Source of the DNA: Volvox africanus
Lineage: Eukaryota > Chlorophyta > Chlorophyceae > Chlamydomonadales > Volvocaceae
Length of the DNA stretch: 64,000 bases
NCBI GenBank assembly: GCA_030268105.1
Contig: BSDZ01000101.1
Coordinates: 2,566,001-2,630,000 of the forward strand
Direction of reading: 5' to 3'
In this document: one piece after another, positions 44,763 to 56,241 of the stretch
Layout of the letters: each line of letters starts with the position of its first letter
Numbering within the stretch: the first letter of the stretch is position 1
Made by a program: the position numbers and the translations under genes
Notes under the pieces: generated by a model
The model's database searches: none
The model's input: the letters and a program-made list of their open reading frames with translations, nothing else
What the model was told of the DNA's origin: nothing

Positions 44763-47700
44763 CTAGCCTAGGTTCGGCGCGGGCCCCGTAAACCAAACTT
44801 TGCCTCCGAAACCAGGTGCGTAAAAAAGGAAGGCGGCAATGGTTAGCACCGCCGTGATGAGGGCTGCGGTGTAGTTGGCGGACCCTGGCGTGACGGGGTA
44901 CGTGGTGGGCAGGGTGAAGACCACGCTTGTCTGCGAAAGCGAGGAATGAAAAAGGGTGCGGTGCGTGGAAGAAACAATATTAAGCGTATGTGCGTGTAGA
45001 CGGTTGCATTTTGAGCTGAGCGAGGGGATACATCTATCTATCTTAGGGTCACGTACCGAAGTACATAATTGACATGTAGTTCAATAGAAGCATGCAACAA
45101 CTGCATTGCACGGGCCTAGCGATCAGCATGCAAGCAAGGTTCAGCGACCCAAATAAGGCAGAAGAAAGAAGTAAGAAGGACAATTCATGCTTATGAAATG
45201 AATTAGTATTGCAACGCATAGATGCGCGGACCCCTAAATACAGGATGAGAAGCGATATGAGAAAGGCAGGATTACTACAGCAGTTTCTTTAATCTTTCAT
45301 TCGTACGATACCTTGTTATTACAAGATCTTATTACAATACCTGTCTTTGCGTGCCTCATTCGGACTTCCCTGCTGCTATTCGCCGCTATTTATTATAGCG
45401 TTATTTAACCATTATAAACAATGGATACAAATGCGTGGTAACTGACAGATTTGAACACGGATAGCCAGGTCTAAATATCAGATGTAAATATTAGAGCACG
45501 CCATATTTATTTACCAGCAAAATCCAGGAGCACGCCACCACCGCCATCGGCCTGCCCGCCCACCCTAGGTTGAAGGGTCCTGGGATAAAGCTGTGCTTAT
45601 TGTGAAAGATACGAAGACAGATCGGGATACCTGTTGGTTACAAGATAAACGGGTTTTTTGAAGTTGGGTTTCATTCACTAAGGGATTGGTGTCAGATATA
45701 TAGTTCGGCTCTGCCCCGTCGTATCCCTACTAACAACTCACCTCCTAGCCAAAGCTCCCGAGCTTAAGAGCTTCGGCATGCATGCATGACCAGCTGTACG
45801 ACATACATCGCAAATGACTAACATTCCCGCCATTTATTCCCTCCATTTTATATCGCAAAGCTGCACATGCGAACCTGGGCTGCGCATTGGCTCGTTAACA
45901 CGTAATGATATCCATGCATGTTCGTTGGGCGGTTGGTTATTAGCTAACCTCCATCCCGCTCAAACACCGGTTACCCAATTACTACCAAATTATTAACCCA
46001 TATAAACCCACCATAGCTCAGAGACAGCGCCACAACGCTTCCCGCACTAACAGTCGCGAAGAATAGGTCGTTGTAAACGCAGGGCAGAGTCAGGAGAAGG
46101 GCCAGCACGGCCATGAGCCAGCAAGCCTTCACAGGAAGATGCGATCCCCGGTTCAATTGCCGCCAGATTCGGGCGCCCGGCATGGCGCCGTCACGACTGA
46201 AGGCGTAAGCCATTCGCGCATTCGCGCACAGAGACGCGTTGGCACAGAAGAACAGACCGACTAGAGGAACGTAGGCCAAGCCAAGCGCTCCGTATCCATT
46301 GTCGTACCGTTGCTTGAAGACGTCCCTGTAAGGGCAGAGGTGCAATGCGGAGTTAGTGAGGCTGGATTGGTTTGGCTAAGGAACGGTTGGTGAGCAAGCT
46401 TGCGGTTGCGGTTGCGGTTGCGGTTGCGGTTTCAGCTTCGGTTGCGGTTTCAGTTGCCGTTGTGGGCGCGCTTGCGGTTGCGGTTGCGGTGGGTATGAAA
46501 TGGGCTGTCCCCCGCCCTATTTTCCCAGAGCTGCTCTGCTCTGAGTAGTATCGTGTTCTACTCCATCCTCCAACAGCTTCCTGCCATCCTTTTTTTTTCC
46601 GCTGCTCGTGCGTGTTCGCTTTTGCTCTGTAATAAGAACACTCACCAAAGCAGTTGCAGAATAGCTCCATGCCCTCCCGTAGCGTTGTCTTCACTCAGTA
46701 CATTGTACATGCTCTACGTGGGCGGTGATACACAAAAAATGAACATCGCAGGTCAATGATGAGAACTTGCAGAATTGGGGACGGAAAATCGGTGACGACG
46801 CAAATGGATAGATGGCAAGCACAAGGCGCTCAGCTAGCACTCATTGGGGCAGAACAGCCGACGTTATGCAGCTCGTTATGAGGCTTTGTTAGCAGCAGTG
46901 TAACGATGAACATTCATATCATCCTTCATAATCTATGTGTCCCCAGCTACCCATTTGTACACATACACAATACATAAAGAGGGTTTACGCCACGATACAC
47001 GCAGTTAAACACACATACATACTAAGCCGTGCGTGTTTCTTCCAACCATCCCCCCCCTCCCCCCTTTTGCTTTCGCTGTGGTTCGACGCCGTGGTCAAGC
47101 AGCGGCAGGTCCCCCGGCTGTGCTTGTATGTCCTTGCAGCAGCAGGCGAGTCCCCCACATAGTGCATGTAACACCCTTATACCCTTTTACACACACGCGT
47201 GTGTGTGTGTGTGTGTGCGGAACGCCGATGCATACATCAATACCTTTGTTAGTATTATTACTTTTGTGTCGTACATACCGGCATGGCGAAGGTGAGGCTT
47301 AGGAGAAGCACGAAGCCCAGTCCACTGCACATGGTCACAGAGCCAACCAGTGCCAAGCTCCCCGCGTTTTCACCGTCGATGGTCTCCTGCAGAACACCAA
47401 ACATTAATACGGACAGGAAAATTGTCTTCAGCAACGGGCTTACGTTTCCATTTTTCCATTTTTCCTGAGCATTCTAGAGTTCTGACATTCACCTTGTTAA
47501 GGACTCACGAACGCAACGCATGGTAAGGAGTGGTGAGGTGTCGGGGTGTCACGTGAGAACTGAAATTTAAGATTAAGGTTGGAGCCTGTATGTATGCACT
47601 GCATTATATTCCGTATTTATAGCAACATTGCTAGCTTCACCTCGGTGCCAGCATCTTGGGGACATCATGAGCATTACGGGGTCATCACAGGTAACAGAGG

Positions 47701-50700
47701 ACGAATTAACCCTGAATCATAAATACCTGCCCTCACTTTTTAAATAGCCTGCTTAAACGTAGGCCTAGCTTGGCCTACATTATTTGAGCTGTTTCGAGGT
47801 GGCATTTTGAACCAAATCAAAGTCACTATCCCCACATTCGCATTCCAATGTGTCGAAACGATACTTAAATTTTAAATATATAGCTTTGGATAATTCCTGT
47901 TCCCAACTGCGAGGTCTCAGGTATCATTTTCGGCGCTGAAGTAGTATTAGCGATTGTAACTGCCGAGTTGCATACCCCTGACCCCTGGGGGCATCTTGGA
48001 GCCGGTGAAAGAATGGAGGAGCCTAAACATGTATAGGACATAGCGCCTCCTGTATATTGCTTATGGACTATTAGGTGACAAAACGTCCTCTGGTGTGGTT
48101 GCTAAGATGGCCTTCAGGCAAACATGCCGCCGCGCTAGGTCATCGCTATATATGTTAGGTTTCCTTTGTGAAACCTTCACGTACATTACCGCTGTACCCT
48201 GTGTGTCCCGTACACCTTATACCGTACACCGTACCTCTACAATGTGTATGCTGGCGTCGTACCCCATGATGGTCCACTGCGACATGAGGAGACCCATCAG
48301 AAAGCAGTAGACGGGGTTCTTTATACCTGTCAGGCAAAAAATGAGGCAAATTGTTAGACTAGAAAACGAAGGCAGAGCAGAAGCAGCTTGGCAGCTTGAC
48401 GTTGGCTACCTCCTACGACCATCGACATCGTGTTTTGCTGCAAAGAAGGGAAGGGAGCGATCAAAAGACCCGCAATAGGTGTTTTCCATGGATGATTGGC
48501 AAGTACACGGATGCTGGCACTCACTAATGTTGCTGGGATGTTTGAGAGGGTCCTAGTTTAGTGCCCTCTTTCCTTAGACTGTCCCTGGGAGGGAGGGCCA
48601 GGTCTCTGCTGGGGGGGCTGTGGAGAAGGAGTTTTTTCCTAGTCTTGGGGTGGTAGGGCTTGTTCGCTAGCATTTTCCTTGTCCTCTCCTGGGTGTTGTT
48701 CGGGTGGGCCGAGGCTCTGTTCCTTTGAGTAGCCAGGCGAGAGGCTCGTGGAGTTTGCGTGCCCTTGCTGGCTCGCGCGAAAGGAGACACGTTACGGCAG
48801 GCGGACAGACAGACAATGCCGTGTGTGTTTCCCCTCTCCCCCCATTGCGCTGTGCTTCAGCCCGGTCACGCAGGGCCCTAGATGCTTGTCTGTCCTTGCA
48901 GCAGGCAAGTAGTCGCCCACATGCAGTGTAACATTTATTCATAAATGTAGTTATGTTATAGAATCTGTTATAGCTCGATTACATTCCCTGATTCCCCTGT
49001 ACATGAACGAGTGGCAACGTTACTTCGTTCCAAAATAAAATATTATCATAGCTCATTGTAAATCTTTAATCACCCGTCCTATTCCCTTGTTGCGGCAGGC
49101 ATTAGATAGGGATATAACACACTAGGGCGCACAAAGGTACCTCCAAGCCGTCTCCAAGCAGTAGTGTGAATTAGGTCTGGAATACAGACCGTCCAAATCC
49201 GTCCTGGATCCAAACCGCCCAACTTGTTTTCCGGCTTTTCCCGGGGCCCGCTTAGCTGTTTTTTCCCCCTTCTTCCCGCGCTTCGATCCCCCCCCTTTCT
49301 ATCGCACCATGGCTGGCTCTGTCAGAAGCCCATGTTGTCAGTACGTACTTCACGGAGTTGAGATGCCGTGCCGTACACAATAATACCGTACATAACGCCA
49401 ATGTGGCCACAACATGCCAGAAGAAGGATACTATAGAAACGTACGCGGTGATGGAAGGAGACATCGAGTTCAGGATGGCGTGAACCTGCAAAAACGCAAA
49501 AACAGCATCGAAACCTCATTCTCAATAACCACTTGACGAATTTTGGTTCCAGCGTTTCTCTATCAGTGGACCTGGTACCTGGATAGGGGCTCTGTTATGG
49601 TCGCCAGCACATCCGTTTCGAGCTTCCCGTTTGCACCCAGGCACTTATCTGCTGCTTGACTTAACTGATATGGCTGATGTAACTTCCGTTTTGTTGGTTT
49701 AAGACCCCAACCACCACCCGAAAAAATGTACTATGCAAGACCGCAACTATGCCACCCACCAGCAGCATGAGCGCCACGATCCCGAAAAGGGCAGATTTTG
49801 ACAGGCGGACCCCCATTCCCGAGGGGCCCCCCGTGTGCATGTATACGACACCGGCGATGGCCTCCGCCAAACTGTACTCCAAACCAGCTGTGAAGGCAAC
49901 CTTAGGGTTTCGGGGAAAAGGTGGGAAGCAAAAGTACGGAATGGGAAAAATTGGTCGCAGAAAGCTGGGCAAGGAGGGAGGAGGAGGAGGAGGAGGAGGA
50001 GGAGGAGGAGGAAGAGGGTTGGGAGGGGACGCAAGGAAGACCAGCAGCAGTCGTAACAAGTCTTGCATATCTACGTACCTGACCCAGCAGGTTGAGCCAG
50101 CCTGCCATCCAGCAAATTGCCGTACGATGCCGTACAGGCGCCATGACCCAGGACCTACACCCGTCATGCATGGCAGCCAGTACGACAACTGATGAGGCAT
50201 GTGGATTCTGTTCGAATTTTGTTTTTAGAGGGCCTTTTGTGGCTAAGGTTCCGGGATTCTTCAACATCATGATAATCGATGCTAAGACTTGCGCTCGTTT
50301 CCAGCCAGCGCACGAAGATCCAATACCACTTGGTCAAACAATCGCCAGTTTCCCTAGCCTAGCCTGAACCATCCTGATCGTCCTTCTTATGGCACTCACC
50401 AGTAATAAATGCCGCCGCTGGTGGGAAAGGCAGACAACAGCTCTGCCAGGCAAAATGCAACCACGAGACTAAATACGGAGCATATGACCCAGCCCCAGAC
50501 CACACTGATGGGACCACCGTACGCCAGGCCGTACTTGCCGTACGTATCTGCGCATAGATTGCATGCCCGGTAAGCAGTTGGTGGAGGGGTTGGTAAGATT
50601 AGCACTGGTTGCTGGTTGTTCATCATCTTAACATTGTTTGCGTTTAAAATGGAGCTGAGAAGAGAGGAGGGGGAGTGAGAGAGGGGAAGGGAGGAGAAAG

Positions 50701-52210
50701 GAGGGATGGGAGAGGAGGTGAACGGAGAAGGTAGGAAGGAGTGAGGGAGGGGAAGAGAAGGGGGTGGAAGAAAGTGAATCCCGTCCCCTTTCCATCTGGC
50801 GCTTCATGGACGCTTGCAATTTGAACACTTGCATTTTAATTCGTTGTATCCCAATTTCCCAGAACCCAGATCAGATGTAGGGAGGTATCATCCCTCGCCA
50901 AGCCGCACCGCCTTCTGCCTAACCTTAATCATAGCCCAAGCACACGCAACTTGCACAAGAGCGCGCAAAAACAAGCTGGAGCTGCTCGCGCACAACCCGT
51001 ATTCGCGTACCTGCATACCGTACGCACGCAGATACAAGTGTCGTACATGTAAGCTGTCGTAAACACATGGTTTAATTTCCCGGCCAGGGCGTCATCACCC
51101 TCATCACAACACCCTCACCCCAAGCGCACCTGACAGTGCGAAGAAGGAGAGTACGGAGGTGCACAAAGCCAGACTGTTCAACATGGTAAAGCTGCGAAGG
51201 AGCTCCTGCAGCGATGGTGGGTGGGGGGAGACTATCAGTTCCCTTCTTCCTATCCAATGCAATAAGGGGGGACGTGGCTAGGAAAACCCAATGGCTAAAA
51301 ACCCAATGGGCCACGCCATACAGTCGCAACGTGCGTTACTCGTGCGCAAGTGAGTGAGTTATGATGTAAGGCAGATCTGAATCACCGTACGGAGGAAAAT
51401 GCGTTTTCATGCATTTATAGCCATTTATAGAAACTTCGTATAAAGCAGTAATTGTTAGGTCATGCATACAAGTTGTCTTTCCCGCATGCATGTCCTTTCA
51501 ATCTTGGCGTCATGGCCTGCCCAGTAGGCAGAGCCGCTTAACAAAGAGGTTGATCACAAGTGAAAGGGAGGATGGAGCGGAGGCAGCGGGAATGCAATTT
51601 TAGATATTTTCGATAGGCTGACGTGTTTGGAGCCCCCCACAAGCAGGGGAGGAGAAGAGCACCGAGGTTGTGAAGGGCATTGTGGCATATCGACTGTGCG
51701 CTAGGTAAATGTGTTTTTTTAACATGGCCTATTTGGTACACTGCTGCTGGGCCTTCTCCACCCCTATCCGTTTTGTTGTAGTTCCTCCTTCTCCCGTTTG
51801 TGTGATAAGTCCTTCGCCGAGCCTGTTTTTACCAGCAACTTGTTTATTGGTCCTCTGTTGTACCCGGATCAGGGTTTTGTCCCTTTCCCATACGCCATTG
51901 TAAGTATGTCATAATCCTGACCTCGTATGGTTATTTGCCATACATTGCGTAAGGGTCAGGACCAGGGTTTAGTCAGGAATGATTGTTTTACTTTAGTCGT
52001 ACCCACCTGCCGATATCCCATCTGCCAGAGCTTGAGCTCGTCCCATTTTCCCGCCCTGGGCCGAGGTCCGTAGCTTTTGCGGTGCTTGCTGCCGTGGCTA
52101 CTCCCGTGCAAACTCCCAGTGAAGCCCTGGGTGTAGACCGGGTTCTGGAAGGTCGATAGGGTCGTCAGTATGATAATATGGATTTGGATGGCAAAGCGCG
52201 TGATGCGCAT
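44763..52210 (-). CDS. amino acid/GABA permease, BAT1-like (APC superfamily), 12 exons
   Basis: Exons in coding order: 52210-52007, 51205-51130, 50547-50400, 50154-50079, 49900-49760, 49485-49308, 48326-48235, 47386-47279, 46713-46646, 46325-46012, 45630-45515, 44930-44763. All junctions are GT-AG and every phase agrees, giving about 562 residues with a TAG stop. Landmarks are DELKLWQMGYRQ, AYGGPISVVWGWV, PTSGGIYYW, CWMAGWLNLLGQ, LEYSLAEAIAG, LMGLLMSQWTIMGYDAS, RMAYAFSRDGAMP, FIPGPFNLG and a C-terminal WFTGP. These follow plant BAT1/GABA permeases (ACT group of APC transporters, about 12 membrane helices), which move amino acids across membranes. Substrate is not readable. The start in exon 1 is uncertain: the ATG at 52210 gives an atypical hydrophobic beginning and an upstream exon is possible. 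Confidence 0.88.
46401..46491 (+). repeat. GCGGTT hexamer minisatellite in permease intron
   Basis: Imperfect units of GCGGTT with TTTCAGCTTCG and GGGCGCGCTT interruptions, inside the intron between exons 46713-46646 and 46325-46012. Confidence 0.9.
47080..47175 (+). repeat. R5 repeat fragment (copy d) in permease intron
   Basis: Matches the end of the R5 unit: GCTGTGGTTCGACGCCGTGG, TGTCCTTGCAGCAGCAGGCGAG, CCCCCACATAGTGCATGTAAC. It is in an intron of the permease, opposite in orientation to the gene. Confidence 0.6.
48690..48935 (+). repeat. R5 repeat (copy c) in permease intron
   Basis: Resembles the complement of 40876-41066 along its length: GTAGCCAGGCGAGAGGCTC, GGACAGACAGACA, TGCGCTGTGCTTCAGCCCGG, then GTCGCCCACATGCAGTGTAAC. 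Upstream related sequence may begin near 48560. It is opposite to the host gene. Confidence 0.65.
49980..50020 (+). repeat. GGA triplet repeat in permease intron
   Basis: Uninterrupted run of GGA/GAG units in the intron between exons 50154-50079 and 49900-49760, giving a pyrimidine tract upstream of the acceptor on the coding strand. Confidence 0.9.
50647..50775 (+). repeat. polypurine stretch in permease intron
   Basis: About 130 bp of almost pure G/A on the plus strand, hence a long pyrimidine tract in the transcript, upstream of the acceptor of exon 50547-50400. Confidence 0.85.
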
Positions 52211-55200
52211 GGATCAAGATACACGACGTGTATCTTGATGAGCTGGTTTTCTGGTTGCCCTTGTGCAATCTTGGAAGCACAATATACCAGTTTTAAACTT
52301 AACCGACTTGCCTTGCTGAGTTCAAGCTTTTTGGGACCAACGAAACAGCCACATCGTTTCTTCGGAGCTCAATGACGCTTCGCGCTAAGTCTAAAACGTA
52401 ACGTGCTGTAGTCTCCTATGCTCATAGTTCCATCCTTACAACAAGGGTTTTTGGGCATGGCATTTGCATGACTTGTCGTAACCGATCCATGGTAGGCAGC
52501 GAACGGACCATGTAGGACCAGGAAGAAGTCAAGATAGAATTCCTTGCCTGAGCTATAAGAATGGTGAGTGAAATTCAAATTTTTGCAATGAGGTGATTAC
52601 TAAACACTTAAGAGTAGAGGAAACCTTAAAACCTGTTGGGATAAGGACAGGTTGAGGGCTTTCAAAGAGAAGCAGATTGTCGCAAGCTGTAAGGACACCA
52701 TAACAATGGAGAATAAAAATATCTTTTACTTGGCAGTATTAAAGTGGCTTTGATATAAAACAACCCTGAAGGCGGCAAAGTCATCAGGCTTAACTACTAG
52801 CCATGGAGATTAGCCATGGACAATGCATTCGGAAACCAGTTAACGAAATAACAATTACATAAATGCTTACCAAAAAAATGACGCATATCCTACGATCCGA
52901 TTATTCAGAAACCTGCCCCCGCACCTTTGATGTACATCGGGCTCCTGAAGAGGTATCCACTCTGGCGTGATTGGCATTTAGTATTGCAAATTTTCCCATT
53001 CCCAAGCAACCTCCAACCGAACCCATGAAAACGTCCCCTGCCATGTCTCCTAGCGTAACAATAAGGCGCCGGCAAAAAGATTAGCAGAGCTTCGTAAAAG
53101 TATTAAGTGATGAGTTTACAATCCATCACATTTTTGTATTATAATAATAACGTAAGACTATATACTGATGGTGGTGGCGACGCAGGGCCATGCCGTGACG
53201 TTTCCCTTGGTGAGGAACCCCAACTGTTCACAGTGTAATAGATTCAATATCAAGGAAACATTTAGTATAAATCTAACCAACACAGTTGGCTCCTTTGCGC
53301 ATTATCAAAACTTCAGGTATATTTCGTTCCGCATGTGGGGACCCACGTGCGCCGTACCCGCAATAGCTGCTTACGGGTATGGTTCTATCCAGCGTTTTCA
53401 TGACCCTGTTGCAGGAATTTTTTTATCGTACTTCTTATTATTGTTAGTACCTGCGTCATAACTGCGGCTTCAGCCGTTCGTTTAAGTTCAACATTGTGAC
53501 TCCATTAGGGACTGCCAGCTAGTTTTCATTTCACATTTCCATTTTTTCATATACGCTTTCAATGCTATGGTATCGCGAGACCTCAGTGAAATCCTCCGCC
53601 AAACCCTACATGGGTTCCAGAAGTTCCCTTCTTTGGCCTGCCGTGAGTTATAACCGGAACTTACTTAGTCAGCTATCCAATTAGGGACCTTTTTAAGCAA
53701 CTGCCCTACGACGGCTTGCTATAGGCTGAAATACCGCCTTATGTCATAAAGGGTCTTACAGCGGACTGCCGAGGGACTGCCGGTATTGACACCTGTGATG
53801 GTTGGTGATTATGTCCGCATCGATCCAACTATTGTCAACAATATAAGCTAGGGATGACAGCAGCCAATCAATCAATGAGTGGCGGCTGCGTTTGAGAGCA
53901 GCGATTTCTTCATTGCATTACGCAGAATATGCTCAATAAGTGATATCGCTTGTCACGTCCTGTTTTCATCCGATCCATATTGCAATGATACCTTATTATG
54001 GCAATGGCCCTACCGCTCCCTACAGAACCGTGTCATACCGGCTCGCATACGAGCTTTGCATTTACGAGCTTTGCCCATCCGTCTTGCCTTCCAAAGCATA
54101 TATGCATCATCACGGCACACCTTGGAAACGCATTATACCATTAGGTCGAGCCGTGCCCGGAGACAGCACCTCGTGAAAACTGTAAGACAGCGCTTGATGC
54201 TGGGGTAGTTCCGAATTCCCCCTTAAACAATACAATACAAAGGAATACGGACTCACACAGTAAGAGGTATAGTACCTAATACGTATGCCAGCATAAGAGC
54301 ACTGTGCGAAGTAATCTTTACATATCTACCAGTGGGTGCTAATGGTCAGTCCCGTAGGAACTAGATGGAAATGGAAGTGGCATTCCATCCTTCGATGGCG
54401 TAACCTGGTGGTGCGGGGGGAGTGATGTGTCTATTTGTACGTGCGTGTGCGTGCGTATTTATTTGTGTGTTTTAATGTGTGTGTAGGTATATGTGTGCGT
54501 ATGTAAACGTGTGTATATGCGTGTGTTTTAATGTGTGTGGTAATAGTAGCAGTCGATGTTACAGCAGCGCACTAGGGTGAGCCAGAGAGTGCGTGTTATA
54601 ATGTAACTGTATATATCTGTCAGGACTGAGCCCCGAGCAGCTTGATTAATTATTAGGAGAGGGGACAGTAGGAGACAAAAATAGAGCAAGCAGCATAGTA
54701 AAATATACACACGGACCACATGGGCACAGGCAGATAGGTGAGAAGTAAGTTTGGGATTGAGTCTATCTACGTACTGTGGGAACCAGAACGCAGGAGCTAA
54801 CGCGCCCACCCGGGAACGGGCCGTGGCAATTGAGACCCTGACTTATTGGACTGGAGGTGCATGAACAAACTTGCAGACGGGAGCTACTGGGATGGAAAAA
54901 CGCTAGGTACACGATCTTTACTGAATGAGCTGGACAGGGAGCTCGTTAAACGTCAGTAGAAGACCATTTTATCCAGAATATTATGGAAAAATATAACCAT
55001 GCCAACAAGGGTCAGCCGTGCCTTATGAGTTATGTGCAGCGCAGCTCCATCTTATGCTGCAATTCATCCTGCCAGGCATCCTCTGCCGTTGACCAGGTCG
55101 TTGACCGATTCCTAGCACAACTAGAATATTGAATTGTCCCGACATACCGTTTTCGCCAGAGATCTGTTCCCCGTGTGCAACACGATGGAACGATTTAAGG

Positions 55201-56241
55201 GCCACACATATGGGATGCTCCGAGCATTAACAGATACACCAAGGTAAAACTGCAAGAGCTCCCCATGCATATGCAGGTAACGCACTCAGCAGGTCGGCCT
55301 GTTGGCCCCAGCTGACCGGGGACATGCACACAGCGGCATTCAAAGCCCTCAAGCTGCGAGACTACTCCACTTCCCAGTCGTGTGTCCTTGCGCGAATGCC
55401 TAGCAAGCTTGATCATTGACGGGTAACAACAGCAGTGCCGTCGCCATGAGCATTTCCTCTTGCTGCCACCTATGCTATGCTTTAATTATGATCAATCCAG
55501 TGAATGCCGATGCTTCCTAGACAACACCCAGTGCCTTGTCAGCAGTTTTCGGAAGCAGGTCTAATACTAAGATTGTGCGATGCAACTTTCACTGTTGCGT
55601 ATGCATGCACATGGTCAAGCACATGTTTTCGAGCCCTCCTAAGCAGCTCAATCAATAGGTTGCCTGCAAATACATTCCATCCGTAAAAACCAAATTTCAC
55701 AAGACAAAATCAAGACAAGTATTATGCAGGATAAATTGTTTGTATTCATGAAGGCGTGGCATACAAGGTGCTCGACCGAAGGGCCCTCCCTGGAGACCGT
55801 ACGCCGCTCCTCCATGCAAGACGTCTCGGCGAAACCGACTCTCCCGTACGGCCATTCCGCAGCACGCAACTCAAACCGAATATACAAGACAGCCAAGACA
55901 AGCATTCAGCCCATTGGTAAGTCATCCGGCGTTACGCTTACCCGGCACTCTCTTTGGAAAAGATCTCTCACTGTTCTGGGCCCATAGGTCAGCTGATACT
56001 CTCTTAGTTACAAATAACTTGTTCAGGATAGGTTCTTGGAAGTCCACGCAGGGATTGAATTGACCGGGCGATGTTGCCTCGCGGCGTCCCATTTCCAGGT
56101 CCATTTGGCGCAGGTTCTTGGCCTCCGAGGTGGGCCGCCAGAGCGGACCCATGCCGGAGGCCTCCGAGCCAAAGAGAGCAAATCGGATGGGCCACTAGCG
56201 TGGCAGCTCAGCTGTCAGTTTGTTGCTGAGCATAAATCGAG
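52211..56241. other. intergenic region between divergent genes
   Basis: Lies between the 5' ends of the permease (-) and the bromodomain gene (+). It should include both promoters, but I find no motif I can defend. A GT-rich block (54420-54540) contains GTGTGTTTTAATGTGTGTG twice. Short open frames such as 53168-53461 and 53879-54208 show no domain or codon pattern that supports a gene. Confidence 0.5.

Noticed and set aside
46401..46491. GCGGTT array as interstitial telomere repeat
   Set aside because: The unit does not match TTTAGGG or TTAGGG types, and it lies inside a permease intron with irregular units; a plain minisatellite.
53168..53461. 97-codon plus-strand open frame
   Set aside because: No domain, no splice partner in consistent phase, and AT-rich surroundings unlike the host exons.
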